Of a stretch of 64,000 nt of DNA, positions 28,521-37,020 are shown in pieces. Source of the DNA: Ensifer adhaerens (GTDB lineage Bacteria > Pseudomonadota > Alphaproteobacteria > Rhizobiales > Rhizobiaceae); the NCBI RefSeq assembly GCF_028993555.1, contig NZ_CP118610.1:1488001-1552000 (forward strand), in the 5' to 3' direction. Both the position numbers and the translations under genes were made by a program. Below the pieces are notes generated by a model that was given only the letters and a program-made list of their open reading frames with translations, had not been told where the DNA came from and made no database searches. How positions within the stretch are numbered: the stretch's first letter is position 1; each line of letters starts with the position of its first letter.

Positions 28521-28841
28521 ATGGCATCGTTTTTTTCGAAATTGTTCGGCCGTTCGGGCTCCTCTGAAATCCAGACGCAGGCTGCGCCCGGCAAGACCGA
28601 GGCCTATGCCGAATGCACCATCCGCGCGACGCCCATGCGCGAAGGCTCGCAGTTTCGCCTGGCTGGTAGCATCGAGAAGGCCACGGCCGATGGCGGTGCC
28701 AAGATCCGCAGTTTCATTCGCGCTGATCTCTTCACCTCTGAGCAGGACGCGATCGACGCAACCCTGCGCAAGGGACGCCAGATCATCGACCAGACCGGCC
28801 CGTCGCTGTTTTCCGACGACGCCCAGTCGCGCCAGGTCTGA
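28521..28841 (+). CDS. HlyU family protein
   Basis: 106 aa. The family pattern is clear: SFFSKLFG at the N-terminus, a variable linker, then EAYAECTIRATPMREGSQFRLAGSIEK and the helix FTSEQDAIDATLRKGRQIIDQTG. HlyU was named as a haemolysin activator in Vibrio, but this short rhizobial form is a different small domain (HlyU, about 90 residues) with no demonstrated DNA binding. The ATG at 28521 is chosen; an in-frame TTG at 28515 is possible and ribosome-site support is weak for both. Follows ilvA by 76 bases. Confidence 0.82.
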   Translation: MASFFSKLFGRSGSSEIQTQAAPGKTEAYAECTIRATPMREGSQFRLAGSIEKATADGGAKIRSFIRADLFTSEQDAIDATLRKGRQIIDQTGPSLFSDDAQSRQV

Positions 28842-28970
28842 TCGGTCGCCGACTGAGACTTAACCAGATTTGTCAGGTAGTTGGCGAGCGTTCTTAACGT
28901 CGCGTGTTGGCTTTCGGCGGCCCGCGTGAGGATCGCCTGATCACTTGAGCCTTCATCGTTCATTCAAAGT

Positions 28971-28999
28971 GATCGGCCGCCACTGACGGCGGCCCGATC
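28971..28999. terminator. Hairpin between convergent hlyU-like and cpdB-like genes
   Basis: GATCGGCCGCC pairs with GGCGGCCCGATC around ACTGAC, giving an almost perfect GC-rich stem between the two stop codons. T-tracts are weak on both strands, so it may act as a bidirectional transcription boundary. Confidence 0.5.
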
Positions 29000-29015
29000 T
29001 TGGCTTGTCAGAAAC

Positions 29016-30998
29016 TCAGAGCTTGATCCGGAAGCGGGCAAAGCCCTCTGCGGCGTCACCGGCATCCTCGATCGTCACGCCCTTCACTTGCGCCAGGAAC
29101 TGCCGGGCCTTGGGGCCGCTGTCGAAGGTCACGCTCGTACTGGCGAGCGGTACGAAGGTCCAGTTGGCGTCGGCCGATGGGTTGATCGTGCCCTGGTCGA
29201 TGATGTAGCGCACGACCACGTCACGGTTGGTGTCGGGGGCGACGAACACCACCTTGTCGGCAGCGATGTCGGGGAAATTGCCGCCGCCGCCCGCCCGGTA
29301 GTTGTTGGTCGCGACGACGAATTTCTGCGCCGGATCAATCGGTTTGCCATCGAACTGCAGGTTCTTGATGCGGTTTGACGACGCATTGATCGTGTTGCCG
29401 TCCTTGTCGAACTTCGGCGGCACGGAAAGGTCGATCTGGTAGGTAACGCCGTCGATGACGTCGAAATTGTAGGAGGGAAACCCACCGTTGATCAACGGAG
29501 CGTCGGAGGCGCCGGGTTTGACCTCGTTGAAGATGCCGGCTGACATTTCCAGCCAGTTTCGCACCTGGTCGCCGCTAATGACCACGGCCTGCACGGTGTT
29601 CGGATAGAGATAGAGGTCGGCGACGTTCTTGATCGCAATATCGCCAGCGGGCACGTCGGTATAGTAGTCCGCGCCGCCACGGCCGCCGGCCTTGAAGGGT
29701 GCCGCCGCCGAAAGCACCGGCAGGTCGCGGTACTCGGTCTCCTTCAGCATGTCCTTGATGTACCAGGTCTGCGCCTGGCTGACGATCTGCACGGACGGGT
29801 CGTCGGCGACCAGAGCGAAGTAGGAATAGAGCGGCGCACTGGTCTTGCCGACGGGCGTGCGCACATAGGTGAGCGTTGCCTCGTGATCCTTTTGTGCCGC
29901 AGCCAGGACCTCCGCCTTGTCGGCGACCTCAGCGATCACCTTTTTCTCCTCGCGGCGGTAGATCGGCCGTGCCTCGCTCGTCGAGCTGACGACACGCCAT
30001 TTGCCGCCGTCGCGCTCGACCAGCAGGTCGATCAAGCCGAGATGCGAGCCCCAGAAGCCGCCCATGACGCCGGGCTTTCCGGAGATCAGGCCCTTCGTGT
30101 TGTCGACCCCGGCGATGCCGTCGAACTTCGGTCCGGGGAAATCCAGATGGCTATGGCCGGTGACGATCGCGTCTATGCCTTCGATCGCCGCAAGGGGGAC
30201 CGACGCGTTCTCGAGGTTCTCCCCATGGGCCTGCTGGCCGATGCCCGAGTGGGAGAGGGCGACGACGATGTCGGCGCCTTCCTCGCGCATCTGCGGCACC
30301 CAGGCTTCAGCCGCCTTGACGATATCGCGGGCATTGGCCTTGCCTTCGAGGTTCTTCGCGTCCCAGGTCATGATCTGCGGCGGAACGAAGCCGATGAGGC
30401 CGATACGGATCTGCTGCTCCGCGCCCGAGCCGTCCTTCACCTTGCGGTCGAGAATGACGTAGGGCTTGAGAAACAGCTCATCCTGGCGCGCATTGGGGGC
30501 AAGCGTCCCCTTCGTCAGGTTGGCGCAAACGAGCGGGAAGTTGGCGCCGTTCAGGACCTTGAACATGAAGTCCAGGCCATAGTTGAACTCGTGGTTGCCG
30601 AGCGTACCGCAATCATAGCCGAGCACGTTCATGGCGGCGATGACGGGGTGGATGTCACCGTCCTTCATGCCACGCTGATAGGCAATGTAGTCGCCCATCG
30701 GGTTGCCCTGGAGGAAATCGCCATTGTCGACCAGGATGGAGTTTGTCGCTTCGGCCCGGATCGCGTCGATGATCGAGGCAGTGCGCGCGAGGCCAACCGT
30801 GTCGTTGGGTTTGTCGCCGTAATAGTCGTAGGGAAAGACGTGAACGTGCAGGTCCGTCGTTTCCATGATTCTGAGATGCGCCTGGTTCGCGGCAGCGCGG
30901 ACGGAGAAGGGGTGCAGCATGACGAGTGCCGAAGAAGCCGCAGCCCCCGCGAGAAGCGAACGGCGCGTGAGGTGGAGCGGGGATGTCATCGTTTGCAT
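29016..30998 (-). CDS. cpdB: Bifunctional 2',3'-cyclic-nucleotide 2'-phosphodiesterase / 3'-nucleotidase
   Basis: 660 aa periplasmic metallophosphoesterase of the 5'-nucleotidase family, degrading cyclic nucleotides from RNA breakdown. The N-terminus has a twin-arginine type signal, [18 protein letters not shown]. The metal sites are METTDLHVHVFPYDY, NGDFLQGNP, GTLGNHEFNYGLDF and AIVTGHSHLDFPGP. The C-terminal nucleotide-binding domain contains VVATNNYRAGGGGNFP. The ATG at 30998 is preferred since GGAGG lies 5 bases upstream; the ATG at 31010 lies before that site. Length is as expected for the family. Confidence 0.95.
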   Translation of the reverse strand: MQTMTSPLHLTRRSLLAGAAASSALVMLHPFSVRAAANQAHLRIMETTDLHVHVFPYDYYGDKPNDTVGLARTASIIDAIRAEATNSILVDNGDFLQGNPMGDYIAYQRGMKDGDIHPVIAAMNVLGYDCGTLGNHEFNYGLDFMFKVLNGANFPLVCANLTKGTLAPNARQDELFLKPYVILDRKVKDGSGAEQQIRIGLIGFVPPQIMTWDAKNLEGKANARDIVKAAEAWVPQMREEGADIVVALSHSGIGQQAHGENLENASVPLAAIEGIDAIVTGHSHLDFPGPKFDGIAGVDNTKGLISGKPGVMGGFWGSHLGLIDLLVERDGGKWRVVSSTSEARPIYRREEKKVIAEVADKAEVLAAAQKDHEATLTYVRTPVGKTSAPLYSYFALVADDPSVQIVSQAQTWYIKDMLKETEYRDLPVLSAAAPFKAGGRGGADYYTDVPAGDIAIKNVADLYLYPNTVQAVVISGDQVRNWLEMSAGIFNEVKPGASDAPLINGGFPSYNFDVIDGVTYQIDLSVPPKFDKDGNTINASSNRIKNLQFDGKPIDPAQKFVVATNNYRAGGGGNFPDIAADKVVFVAPDTNRDVVVRYIIDQGTINPSADANWTFVPLASTSVTFDSGPKARQFLAQVKGVTIEDAGDAAEGFARFRIKL

Positions 30999-31227
30999 GC
31001 GGTCCTCCATTTTTCAAGGATCCCGGTTTTCCGAGACGAGTGCAATCCGGAGTTTTGTTCGCTGATACGCGAACCACGGTGGGTTGGCGGCGACTATGCC
31101 GGAAAGGCGCCATTTCCGAAAGCGGCAGATTTTCGCATTTCCAGGCCTGGCAATCGCCGGCTCCGCTAAAGTTTTCTTCAAACTTCCTGTTTAACCGTGC
31201 TTCAGGAAACGGAACTTTTTCAAGCAC

Positions 31228-32475
31228 ATGCCAAACGCCAACCTTCTTCTCTTCGTCGGCGAGGCGCTGGTCTACGTTACGGCGATGATCGGGCTGCTGC
31301 ATCTTCGCGCCCGGCTGGGGCTTGGAGTCTTCGTCGCCGCACTCGGCGTGATGCACTTCATCGAGACCTACCTCGCCGCTGTCTTCTATGTGCAATTGCC
31401 GTTCGGCGTGATCTCGCCAGGCTCTGCCGTGCTTTTCTCCGGCAAGCTGATGATGATCCTGCTGCTCTATGTGAAGGAGGATGCAGCGACCGTTCGCCAG
31501 CCGATCTACGGCTTGCTCGCGGGCAATTTCCTGACGGTTGCGCTGAGCCTTCTGCTGCGCCAGCACGATACCGTTTCGATCGTCGCCGAGCGCTCCGCCG
31601 ACATCGCCTTCATCGACGAGATGGGGTGGCTGATGGTCTGGGGCACGACGATTCTCTATTTCGATTCGCTGATGATCATCCTGCTCTACGAGCGGCTGGG
31701 CCGGTGGTTGCGGCGTTTCGCGACGATCCGTTTCCTGATTTGCGGCATTGCGGTGCTGACATTCGATCAGGCTGCCTTCTATCTCGCACTCCGCTGGTGG
31801 AACGGAGCGCCGGCCGAAGTGTTCTGGGGCGGCTGGATGGCGAAGATGTTGGCCGCACCGTTCTATGCCGTCGCAGTTGGCCTTTATCTCAACCTTTCGC
31901 GCCACCCGTCGCTGGCGATGTCGGACCGGCCGCTTGGCGACATCTTCAACACGCTGACGTTCCGGGAGCGCTATGAGGATCTGCTGTCGCGGTCCGGGCA
32001 GGACACGCTGACCGGCTCGCTCGATCGTAGCCGGTTCGAGATCGAAGCGCCGGAGATGTTGCGCAGCGCGAACGGCGAGAATGCTGCCGTCACCCTGATG
32101 ATCATCGACGTCGACCATTTCAAGGGCGTCAATGATCGCTTCGGCCATCTTGAAGGTGACCGTATCCTGCAGCAACTGGTCGTGACAGTGAAATCAAAAC
32201 TGCGACCCGTCGACCGGTTGTTTCGCTATGGCGGCGAAGAGTTCGTGATCCTTTGCCCCGCAATGACCCACTCGGATGCCTTGCGGCGCGCTGACGAAAT
32301 CCGGATCGCGATTTCCGACCAACTCTCGACGCCGGACAGCAGGCCGGTGACCGCAAGCATCGGTCTATCGTCGACCCCGACGGATGGAACCGCCATCGAG
32401 GATCTGCTGTCGCAGGGGGACCTCCGGCTCTACGCCGCCAAGGGAAGAGGCCGCAACTGCGTCGTCGGCCGTTAG
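31228..32475 (+). CDS. Membrane-bound diguanylate cyclase (GGDEF domain)
   Basis: 415 aa. Residues 1-230 contain about six to seven hydrophobic segments with no recognised sensory domain. The GGDEF domain (about 250-412) has DHFKGVNDRFGHLEGD, the catalytic RYGGEEFVIL, and an RxxD inhibitory site (RPVD) five residues before GGEEF, so the enzyme should make cyclic-di-GMP and be product-inhibited. C-terminal ASIGLSSTP and DLRLYAAKGRGRN complete the domain. No EAL domain. The ATG at 31228 is 13 bases after AGGAAACGGAA. Signal sensed is unknown. Confidence 0.94.
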   Translation: MPNANLLLFVGEALVYVTAMIGLLHLRARLGLGVFVAALGVMHFIETYLAAVFYVQLPFGVISPGSAVLFSGKLMMILLLYVKEDAATVRQPIYGLLAGNFLTVALSLLLRQHDTVSIVAERSADIAFIDEMGWLMVWGTTILYFDSLMIILLYERLGRWLRRFATIRFLICGIAVLTFDQAAFYLALRWWNGAPAEVFWGGWMAKMLAAPFYAVAVGLYLNLSRHPSLAMSDRPLGDIFNTLTFRERYEDLLSRSGQDTLTGSLDRSRFEIEAPEMLRSANGENAAVTLMIIDVDHFKGVNDRFGHLEGDRILQQLVVTVKSKLRPVDRLFRYGGEEFVILCPAMTHSDALRRADEIRIAISDQLSTPDSRPVTASIGLSSTPTDGTAIEDLLSQGDLRLYAAKGRGRNCVVGR

Positions 32476-32481
32476 GCGTCG

Positions 32482-32943
32482 TCAGATGCCCACGTTCGGC
32501 CGGTCGATGATTTCCCGGAGCGAGAAGCTGGAATTGATCTTGACCACATGGGGCAGGGCCGAGAGCCAGTCACGGTGGATGCGCTCGTAGTCCTGAAGGT
32601 CCTTGGCCGCCACCCTTAGAATGTAGTCGTACTCGCCCGACATCAGATAACAGACGAGCACATTCGGACAGAGCTTCACCGCCGCTTCGAACTCGGCAAG
32701 CGTCTTGGCGAACTGGCCCGACAGCGAAATGTGGACGATTACCATGATCTGGTAGTCGAGCGCCTTGTGAGCGATGCGGGCGTGATAGCCGGCAATCGTT
32801 CCTGATTTCTCCAATATATCGACCCGTCGCGAACAGGCTGATGGAGAGAGCCCGACCTTCGCCGCAAGGTCGGCATTCGAGATCCGTCCATTCTGCTGGA
32901 GAATGCGAAGAATCGCATGATCGATGGCATCAAGTTCGCTCAC
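32482..32943 (-). CDS. aldR: Lrp/AsnC family transcriptional regulator (AldR-like)
   Basis: 153 aa. An N-terminal winged helix-turn-helix (DAIDHAILRILQQNGRISNADLAAKVGLSPSACSRRVD) is followed by the RAM ligand-binding domain (VLVCYLMSGEYDYILRVAAKDLQDYERI). The start is GTG at 32943, matching the family N-terminus. It is divergent from ald across 157 bases. In Rhizobium leguminosarum an Lrp-type AldR activates the adjacent alanine dehydrogenase gene in response to alanine; here the symbol rests on that context. Confidence 0.88.
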   Translation of the reverse strand: MSELDAIDHAILRILQQNGRISNADLAAKVGLSPSACSRRVDILEKSGTIAGYHARIAHKALDYQIMVIVHISLSGQFAKTLAEFEAAVKLCPNVLVCYLMSGEYDYILRVAAKDLQDYERIHRDWLSALPHVVKINSSFSLREIIDRPNVGI

Positions 32944-32957
32944 TCGTGATTTCCCTC

Positions 32958-32971
32958 AATTATGTATAATT
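32958..32971. promoter_or_regulatory. AT-rich palindrome in the aldR-ald intergenic region, probable Lrp-type operator
   Basis: AATTATGTATAATT is a near-perfect palindrome in an otherwise GC-rich genome, and lies just upstream of the regulator start and about 130 bases before ald. Lrp-family proteins bind such AT-rich dyads. Another AT-rich stretch (AATAATATT) follows at 32978. Confidence 0.5.
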
Positions 32972-33100
32972 CTGCGCAATAATATTCGAAATCAATGCGC
33001 CGCGGATTTCGTCTTTGCAAGGACATTCGATCATCGGCGTGTTTTGCTGAATGCCTCGTCAAAAATGGCGAAAAGCCCATAACAGGAGAGGAACGCGAGG

Positions 33101-34219
33101 ATGCGTGTCGGTTGCCCGAAGGAAATCAAAAACCATGAATACCGAGTCGGCCTGACGCCCGGCTCGGTGCGTGAATATGTTGCCCATGGCCACGAGGTGA
33201 TCGTGGAAACCAAGGCCGGGGCAGGGATCGGCGCGGATGACGATGCTTATCGTGCCGCTGGCGCGAAGATTGTCGCGACGGCAAAGGAAGTGTTCGAAAA
33301 GTCGGACATGATCGTCAAGGTCAAGGAGCCGCAGCCCTCCGAATGGGTGCAACTCCGCGAAGGCCAAATTCTCTATACCTATCTGCATCTTGCGCCCGAT
33401 CCGGAACAGACCAAGGGTCTGCTGAATTCCGGTGTCACGGCAATCGCCTATGAAACCGTCACCGACGATCGCGGTGGCTTGCCGCTGCTTGCGCCGATGT
33501 CCGAAGTTGCCGGGCGCCTGGCAATCCAGGCGGGCGCGACCTCGTTGCAGAAGGCCAATGGCGGCCGCGGTATCCTGCTTGGCGGCGTTCCCGGCGTGCT
33601 TCCGGCGAAGGTAACCGTCATCGGCGGCGGCGTCGTCGGTCTGCATGCCGCGCGCATGGCGGCCGGTCTCGGCGCCGATGTCTCGATCATCGATCGCTCG
33701 ATCCCGCGCCTGCGCCAGCTCGACGATCTCTTCGCCGGCCGCGTCCACACGCGCTATTCGACCATCGACGCGCTGGAAGAGGAAGTTTTCTCGGCCGATC
33801 TGGTGATCGGTGCGGTTCTCATCCCGGGAGCTGCTGCGCCGAAGCTCGTGACCCGCGAAATGCTGACCGGGATGAAGAAGGGGGCCGTCATCGTCGACGT
33901 CGCCATCGACCAGGGGGGCTGCTTCGAGACCTCGCATGCCACGACGCATTCCGACCCGACCTATGAGGTCGATGGCATCGTGCACTACTGCGTGGCGAAC
34001 ATGCCGGGCGCCGTGCCGGTGACGTCGGCGCATGCGCTGAACAACGCCACGCTTCACTACGGCCTGCAACTCGCGGACAAGGGCCTGAAGGCGATCGCCG
34101 AGGACCGGCACCTGCGTGCCGGCCTCAACGTGCATCGCGGCCGCGTCACCAACGCACCGGTCGCCGAAGCGCTGGGCTACGACGCCTATGCGCCCGAATC
34201 CGTCCTGAACGTCGCCTGA
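33101..34219 (+). CDS. ald: Alanine dehydrogenase
   Basis: 372 aa NAD-dependent enzyme for reversible oxidative deamination of alanine. [20 protein letters not shown] is the diagnostic N-terminus; [10 protein letters not shown] contains the substrate lysine and YTYLHLAPD the catalytic histidine. The Rossmann segment [24 protein letters not shown] binds NAD, and [23 protein letters not shown] is the C-terminal signature. AGGAGAG precedes the ATG by about 10 bases. Regulated presumably by the divergent Lrp-type gene. Related enzymes export alanine from bacteroids in symbiosis. Confidence 0.97.
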   Translation: MRVGCPKEIKNHEYRVGLTPGSVREYVAHGHEVIVETKAGAGIGADDDAYRAAGAKIVATAKEVFEKSDMIVKVKEPQPSEWVQLREGQILYTYLHLAPDPEQTKGLLNSGVTAIAYETVTDDRGGLPLLAPMSEVAGRLAIQAGATSLQKANGGRGILLGGVPGVLPAKVTVIGGGVVGLHAARMAAGLGADVSIIDRSIPRLRQLDDLFAGRVHTRYSTIDALEEEVFSADLVIGAVLIPGAAAPKLVTREMLTGMKKGAVIVDVAIDQGGCFETSHATTHSDPTYEVDGIVHYCVANMPGAVPVTSAHALNNATLHYGLQLADKGLKAIAEDRHLRAGLNVHRGRVTNAPVAEALGYDAYAPESVLNVA

Positions 34220-34234
34220 CGGGATGATACCTTT

Positions 34235-34256
34235 GGCCCGGCAGCAATGCCGGGCC
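34235..34256. terminator. Hairpin between convergent ald and DUF1203 genes
   Basis: GGCCCGGCA (34235-34243) and TGCCGGGCC (34248-34256) pair perfectly around GCAA, a stable tetraloop. No T-tract follows on either strand, so its role as terminator is inferred from position only. Confidence 0.55.
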
Positions 34257-34265
34257 GACTTGCTA

Positions 34266-34733
34266 TCAGGCCAGTTCGATCCGGCACTGGTAGCAATTGT
34301 TCCTGGCTGAACGCACATGAACCGACGAAACGTCCGGTCGTGCCAGCAGTTCTTCCGCCCGCGCCTGCAACTGCTCCGTCGGAATGACACCGCCGGTCCC
34401 GTAGACGATCCGTTCGTTCTCGCCGTAGCCGCGCAGCAGATAGCTGACGCTCGAAGCCAGGATCGGCGGTAGCGCATCGCCGTCGTGCGCCGGACATTCC
34501 TCGGCATGCATGAACACCGGACCGGTCTCCGCATAGGGCTGCAACGAAGAGAATGGGCGCAGCGCAAAGATCAGATAGGGCTCGCCGGCGCCGACATTGC
34601 GCAGGCAGTGCCGGCAGGGCACGCCGTCGCCATCGGAAATCTCCCGCTCCGGTTGGTTGCCATAGGCATCCGGTCCGCCTTCTCGGATCCGCCGCGCTTC
34701 GTCGTCGGACATCGGAATGTAGCGCAACGTCAT
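34266..34733 (-). CDS. DUF1203 domain-containing protein
   Basis: 155 aa cytoplasmic protein. Conserved family blocks: CRHCLRNVGAGEPYLIFALRPF (two close Cys), GPVFMHAEEC, RGYGENERIVYGTGG and VHVRSARNNCYQCRIE at the end. The paired cysteines and His might bind metal, but this is speculative; the family has no assigned function. It lies 91 bases downstream of the GNAT gene on the same strand, so it may be the last member of the cysK operon or independent. Confidence 0.88.
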   Translation of the reverse strand: MTLRYIPMSDDEARRIREGGPDAYGNQPEREISDGDGVPCRHCLRNVGAGEPYLIFALRPFSSLQPYAETGPVFMHAEECPAHDGDALPPILASSVSYLLRGYGENERIVYGTGGVIPTEQLQARAEELLARPDVSSVHVRSARNNCYQCRIELA

Positions 34734-34824
34734 GGCGCATCTCCTTGATCGGTTTGATTGTTCGATCAGGAGATTGCGCCAGTCGCGAAGGTTTCGACAC
34801 CCGGAACTTGCCGGGCGAGATGCG

Positions 34825-35388
34825 TCAGAGATTTTTCGCGAGAGCCAGCAGTTCGGTGTCGGTCAAAGGCTCGACCGTAATCTCGCGGGTGGCGACCGGC
34901 GAGAATCCGAATTGCTGGTAGAGCTGGAGCGCGCGGGGATGGTCGAGATTGTTGGTCGTGACCGTCAACTTGCTCGGGTTCAGCGCCCAGGCGGCAAACA
35001 GCGTCTGCAGCAGGAACCACTTACCAAGGCCAAGGCCGAGCGCATGTTCCATCAGTCCGAAATGCACGAGTTCAACGACGTCGTCCTCACCCTGGTGCAA
35101 CTCGAAGAAGCCGGCTGGTGCGCCGTTGACATAGAGCACCGTGACACTCGTCCGCTTGTCGCCAAGCACGGCAGCGAGATCCTCGTCACTCATCCGCAGT
35201 CGCTCGGTCCAGTGCCAGCGGCGGCCGACACGCAGATACAGGAAGCGATAGTAGCTGAGCGGAATATCCGAGACACGCAGGATCGCGGTCTGGATATTGA
35301 CCGGCATCGGCAGGCTCTGCTTGGGCGGCGCCGTCATCTCGAGTTCGGTTACGTGCGCTGTCAGGGGGGCGAGCTTCGGCGAGCGCAT
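34825..35388 (-). CDS. GNAT family N-acetyltransferase
   Basis: 187 aa. The GNAT core is seen as VTVLYVNGAPAGFFELHQ, VELVHFGLMEHALGLGLGKWFLL (the acetyl-CoA pyrophosphate loop, with GLGLGK) and ALQLYQQFGFSPVATRE. The upstream 50 residues include RVGRRWHWTERLRMSDEDL. The ATG at 35388 lies 4 bases downstream of the sseA stop, so the two are probably co-translated; a longer frame into sseA is not real. Substrate not known. Confidence 0.88.
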   Translation of the reverse strand: MRSPKLAPLTAHVTELEMTAPPKQSLPMPVNIQTAILRVSDIPLSYYRFLYLRVGRRWHWTERLRMSDEDLAAVLGDKRTSVTVLYVNGAPAGFFELHQGEDDVVELVHFGLMEHALGLGLGKWFLLQTLFAAWALNPSKLTVTTNNLDHPRALQLYQQFGFSPVATREITVEPLTDTELLALAKNL

Positions 35389-35392
35389 GATA

Positions 35393-36247
35393 TCACTCTC
35401 GACCGGTGACGATCGTCGTGTCTGCGAGGCCGCCCCATTCCGACCAGGAACCGTCATAGAGCGTATTGTCGGTATGGCCGAGCGATTGCAGCGCCAGCGT
35501 GATGATGGCGGCGGTGACACCGGAACCGCAGGTGGTGACCACAGGTTTGGAGAGATCGACGCCGGCATCAGCAAAGGTCTGGCGCAAGGCGGCGACATCC
35601 TTGAGCTTCCCGTTTTCCGAGAAGACGCCGGACGGCAGGCTGTGGGCACCCGGCATGTGACCGGAACGCAGACCGGCGCGCGGTTCCGCTTCCTCGCCAT
35701 AGAAGCGGGCAGCACCGCGGGCATCGGCGATCTGGGCCGAACCGCTGGCAACGATGTCCTTCATTCCGGCGAGCGACGTGACCGCCGCAGGCGTAAAGCG
35801 CGCGTTGAACGTCGCCGGTTTGGGCGAGGGGACATCCGTAGTGATGGGGCGTCCTTCCCTGTTCCAGCCGTCCATGCCGCCATCGAGCACGAAGACGTTC
35901 ACGGCGCCCATGATGCGCAACTCCCACCAGACGCGCGGCGCGGTCATGATGCCGGGGCCGTCATAGACGACGATCGTATCCGTGTCGCTGACCCCGAGAG
36001 CGCCAACGGCCTCAGCGAAGGCTTCCGGCGAGGGCAGGGTGTGTGGCAGGCCACTCGTGTGATCGGCGATCGCATCCTGATCGAAGAAGACAGCGCCGGG
36101 AATGTGTCCGGCATCGTACTCCGCCTTCGGATTGCGGTTTTGTGCCGGCAGGTACCAGGCGGCGTCGAGGATCCGGATCGAGGGATCGCCGAGCCGCTCC
36201 TGCAGCCAATCGGCTGATACGACAAAGGCGCTTTTGTTGTTGGTCAC
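35393..36247 (-). CDS. sseA: 3-mercaptopyruvate sulfurtransferase
   Basis: 284 aa with two rhodanese domains; the C-terminal one carries the catalytic loop VVTTCGSGVTAA, whose CGSGVTA form is characteristic of mercaptopyruvate rather than thiosulfate enzymes. N-terminal blocks are SADWLQERLGDPSIRILDAAWYLP and HIPGAVFFDQD. GTG start at 36247 with GGGAG upstream. Gap to the preceding AlaX-like gene is 16 bases and to the GNAT gene 4 bases: an operon with cysK, so the theme is cysteine and sulfur metabolism. Confidence 0.95.
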   Translation of the reverse strand: MTNNKSAFVVSADWLQERLGDPSIRILDAAWYLPAQNRNPKAEYDAGHIPGAVFFDQDAIADHTSGLPHTLPSPEAFAEAVGALGVSDTDTIVVYDGPGIMTAPRVWWELRIMGAVNVFVLDGGMDGWNREGRPITTDVPSPKPATFNARFTPAAVTSLAGMKDIVASGSAQIADARGAARFYGEEAEPRAGLRSGHMPGAHSLPSGVFSENGKLKDVAALRQTFADAGVDLSKPVVTTCGSGVTAAIITLALQSLGHTDNTLYDGSWSEWGGLADTTIVTGRE

Positions 36248-36263
36248 AGTGGCAACTCCCTAC

Positions 36264-37013
36264 TCAGACTGATGCGCGATCTTCGGGCGTGCCGAAGCGG
36301 ATACGGAACCTGCGGTTTTCCTTGCCCTTCTTCTCGATCTTGGCGATGTGGATGGCGCCGACTTCCTGCGTTTCCGACACATGCGTGCCGCCGCAGGGCT
36401 GGCTGTCGACCGCGGAATTCTCGCCGATACAGACAAGGCTGACGCGCCCAAGGCCGACAGGCGGGCGCACGTTCTTCGATTTGACGATGCCGGGATTGGC
36501 GGCGAGTTCCTCGTCGGTGATCCACTGGACGTAAACCGGATGATTCTCCTCGACGAGCTTCATCAGCGCCGTCGTGACGTCGTCCCTGTCGATCGTCTCG
36601 CTCATGTCGAAATCGACACGGCTCTCGTCTTCGCCGACGGAGGCTCCGGTGATCGGGAAGGGGCAGACCACCGAGAGCAGATGGCAGGCAGTGTGCATGC
36701 GCATCAGGCGGTAGCGGCGCGGCCAGTCGATGTGCAGGACGAGCTTTTCGCCGACATCAGGTGCCGGCTGTCCCTCAGCCGGCACATGGACGATGATATC
36801 CTTGGTTTCGCCGTGACGGGCGACCGCGATGTCGATCCGGCTGCCGTCCGCGCGTTCCAGAAAGCCGGTGTCGCCGGGCTGCCCGCCGGATGTCGCGTAG
36901 AAGCAGGTTTGATCCAGTTCGATCCCGCCATCTTCCAGGATTCCGGTGACGCTTGCTTCGCAGGTCGAGAGGTAGAAATCGTCTCGAAAAAGGGCAGTCA
37001 CGGTCCTGGTCAT
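36264..37013 (-). CDS. Alanyl-tRNA editing protein (AlaX-like)
   Basis: 249 aa trans-editing hydrolase homologous to the editing domain of alanyl-tRNA synthetase, removing Ser or Gly from mischarged tRNA-Ala. The zinc-binding motifs are intact: HTACH (HxxxH) and CGGTHV (CxxxH). An N-terminal beta-barrel part (TSGGQPGDTGFLE) makes it the longer AlaX type, and the SHIAKIEKKGKENRR-like end matches. The ATG at 37013 follows a GGA site and is 7 bases downstream of the cysK stop; the open frame starting 37049 would overlap cysK. Co-transcribed with cysK and sseA. Confidence 0.9.
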   Translation of the reverse strand: MTRTVTALFRDDFYLSTCEASVTGILEDGGIELDQTCFYATSGGQPGDTGFLERADGSRIDIAVARHGETKDIIVHVPAEGQPAPDVGEKLVLHIDWPRRYRLMRMHTACHLLSVVCPFPITGASVGEDESRVDFDMSETIDRDDVTTALMKLVEENHPVYVQWITDEELAANPGIVKSKNVRPPVGLGRVSLVCIGENSAVDSQPCGGTHVSETQEVGAIHIAKIEKKGKENRRFRIRFGTPEDRASV

Positions 37014-37020
37014 CGCATTC

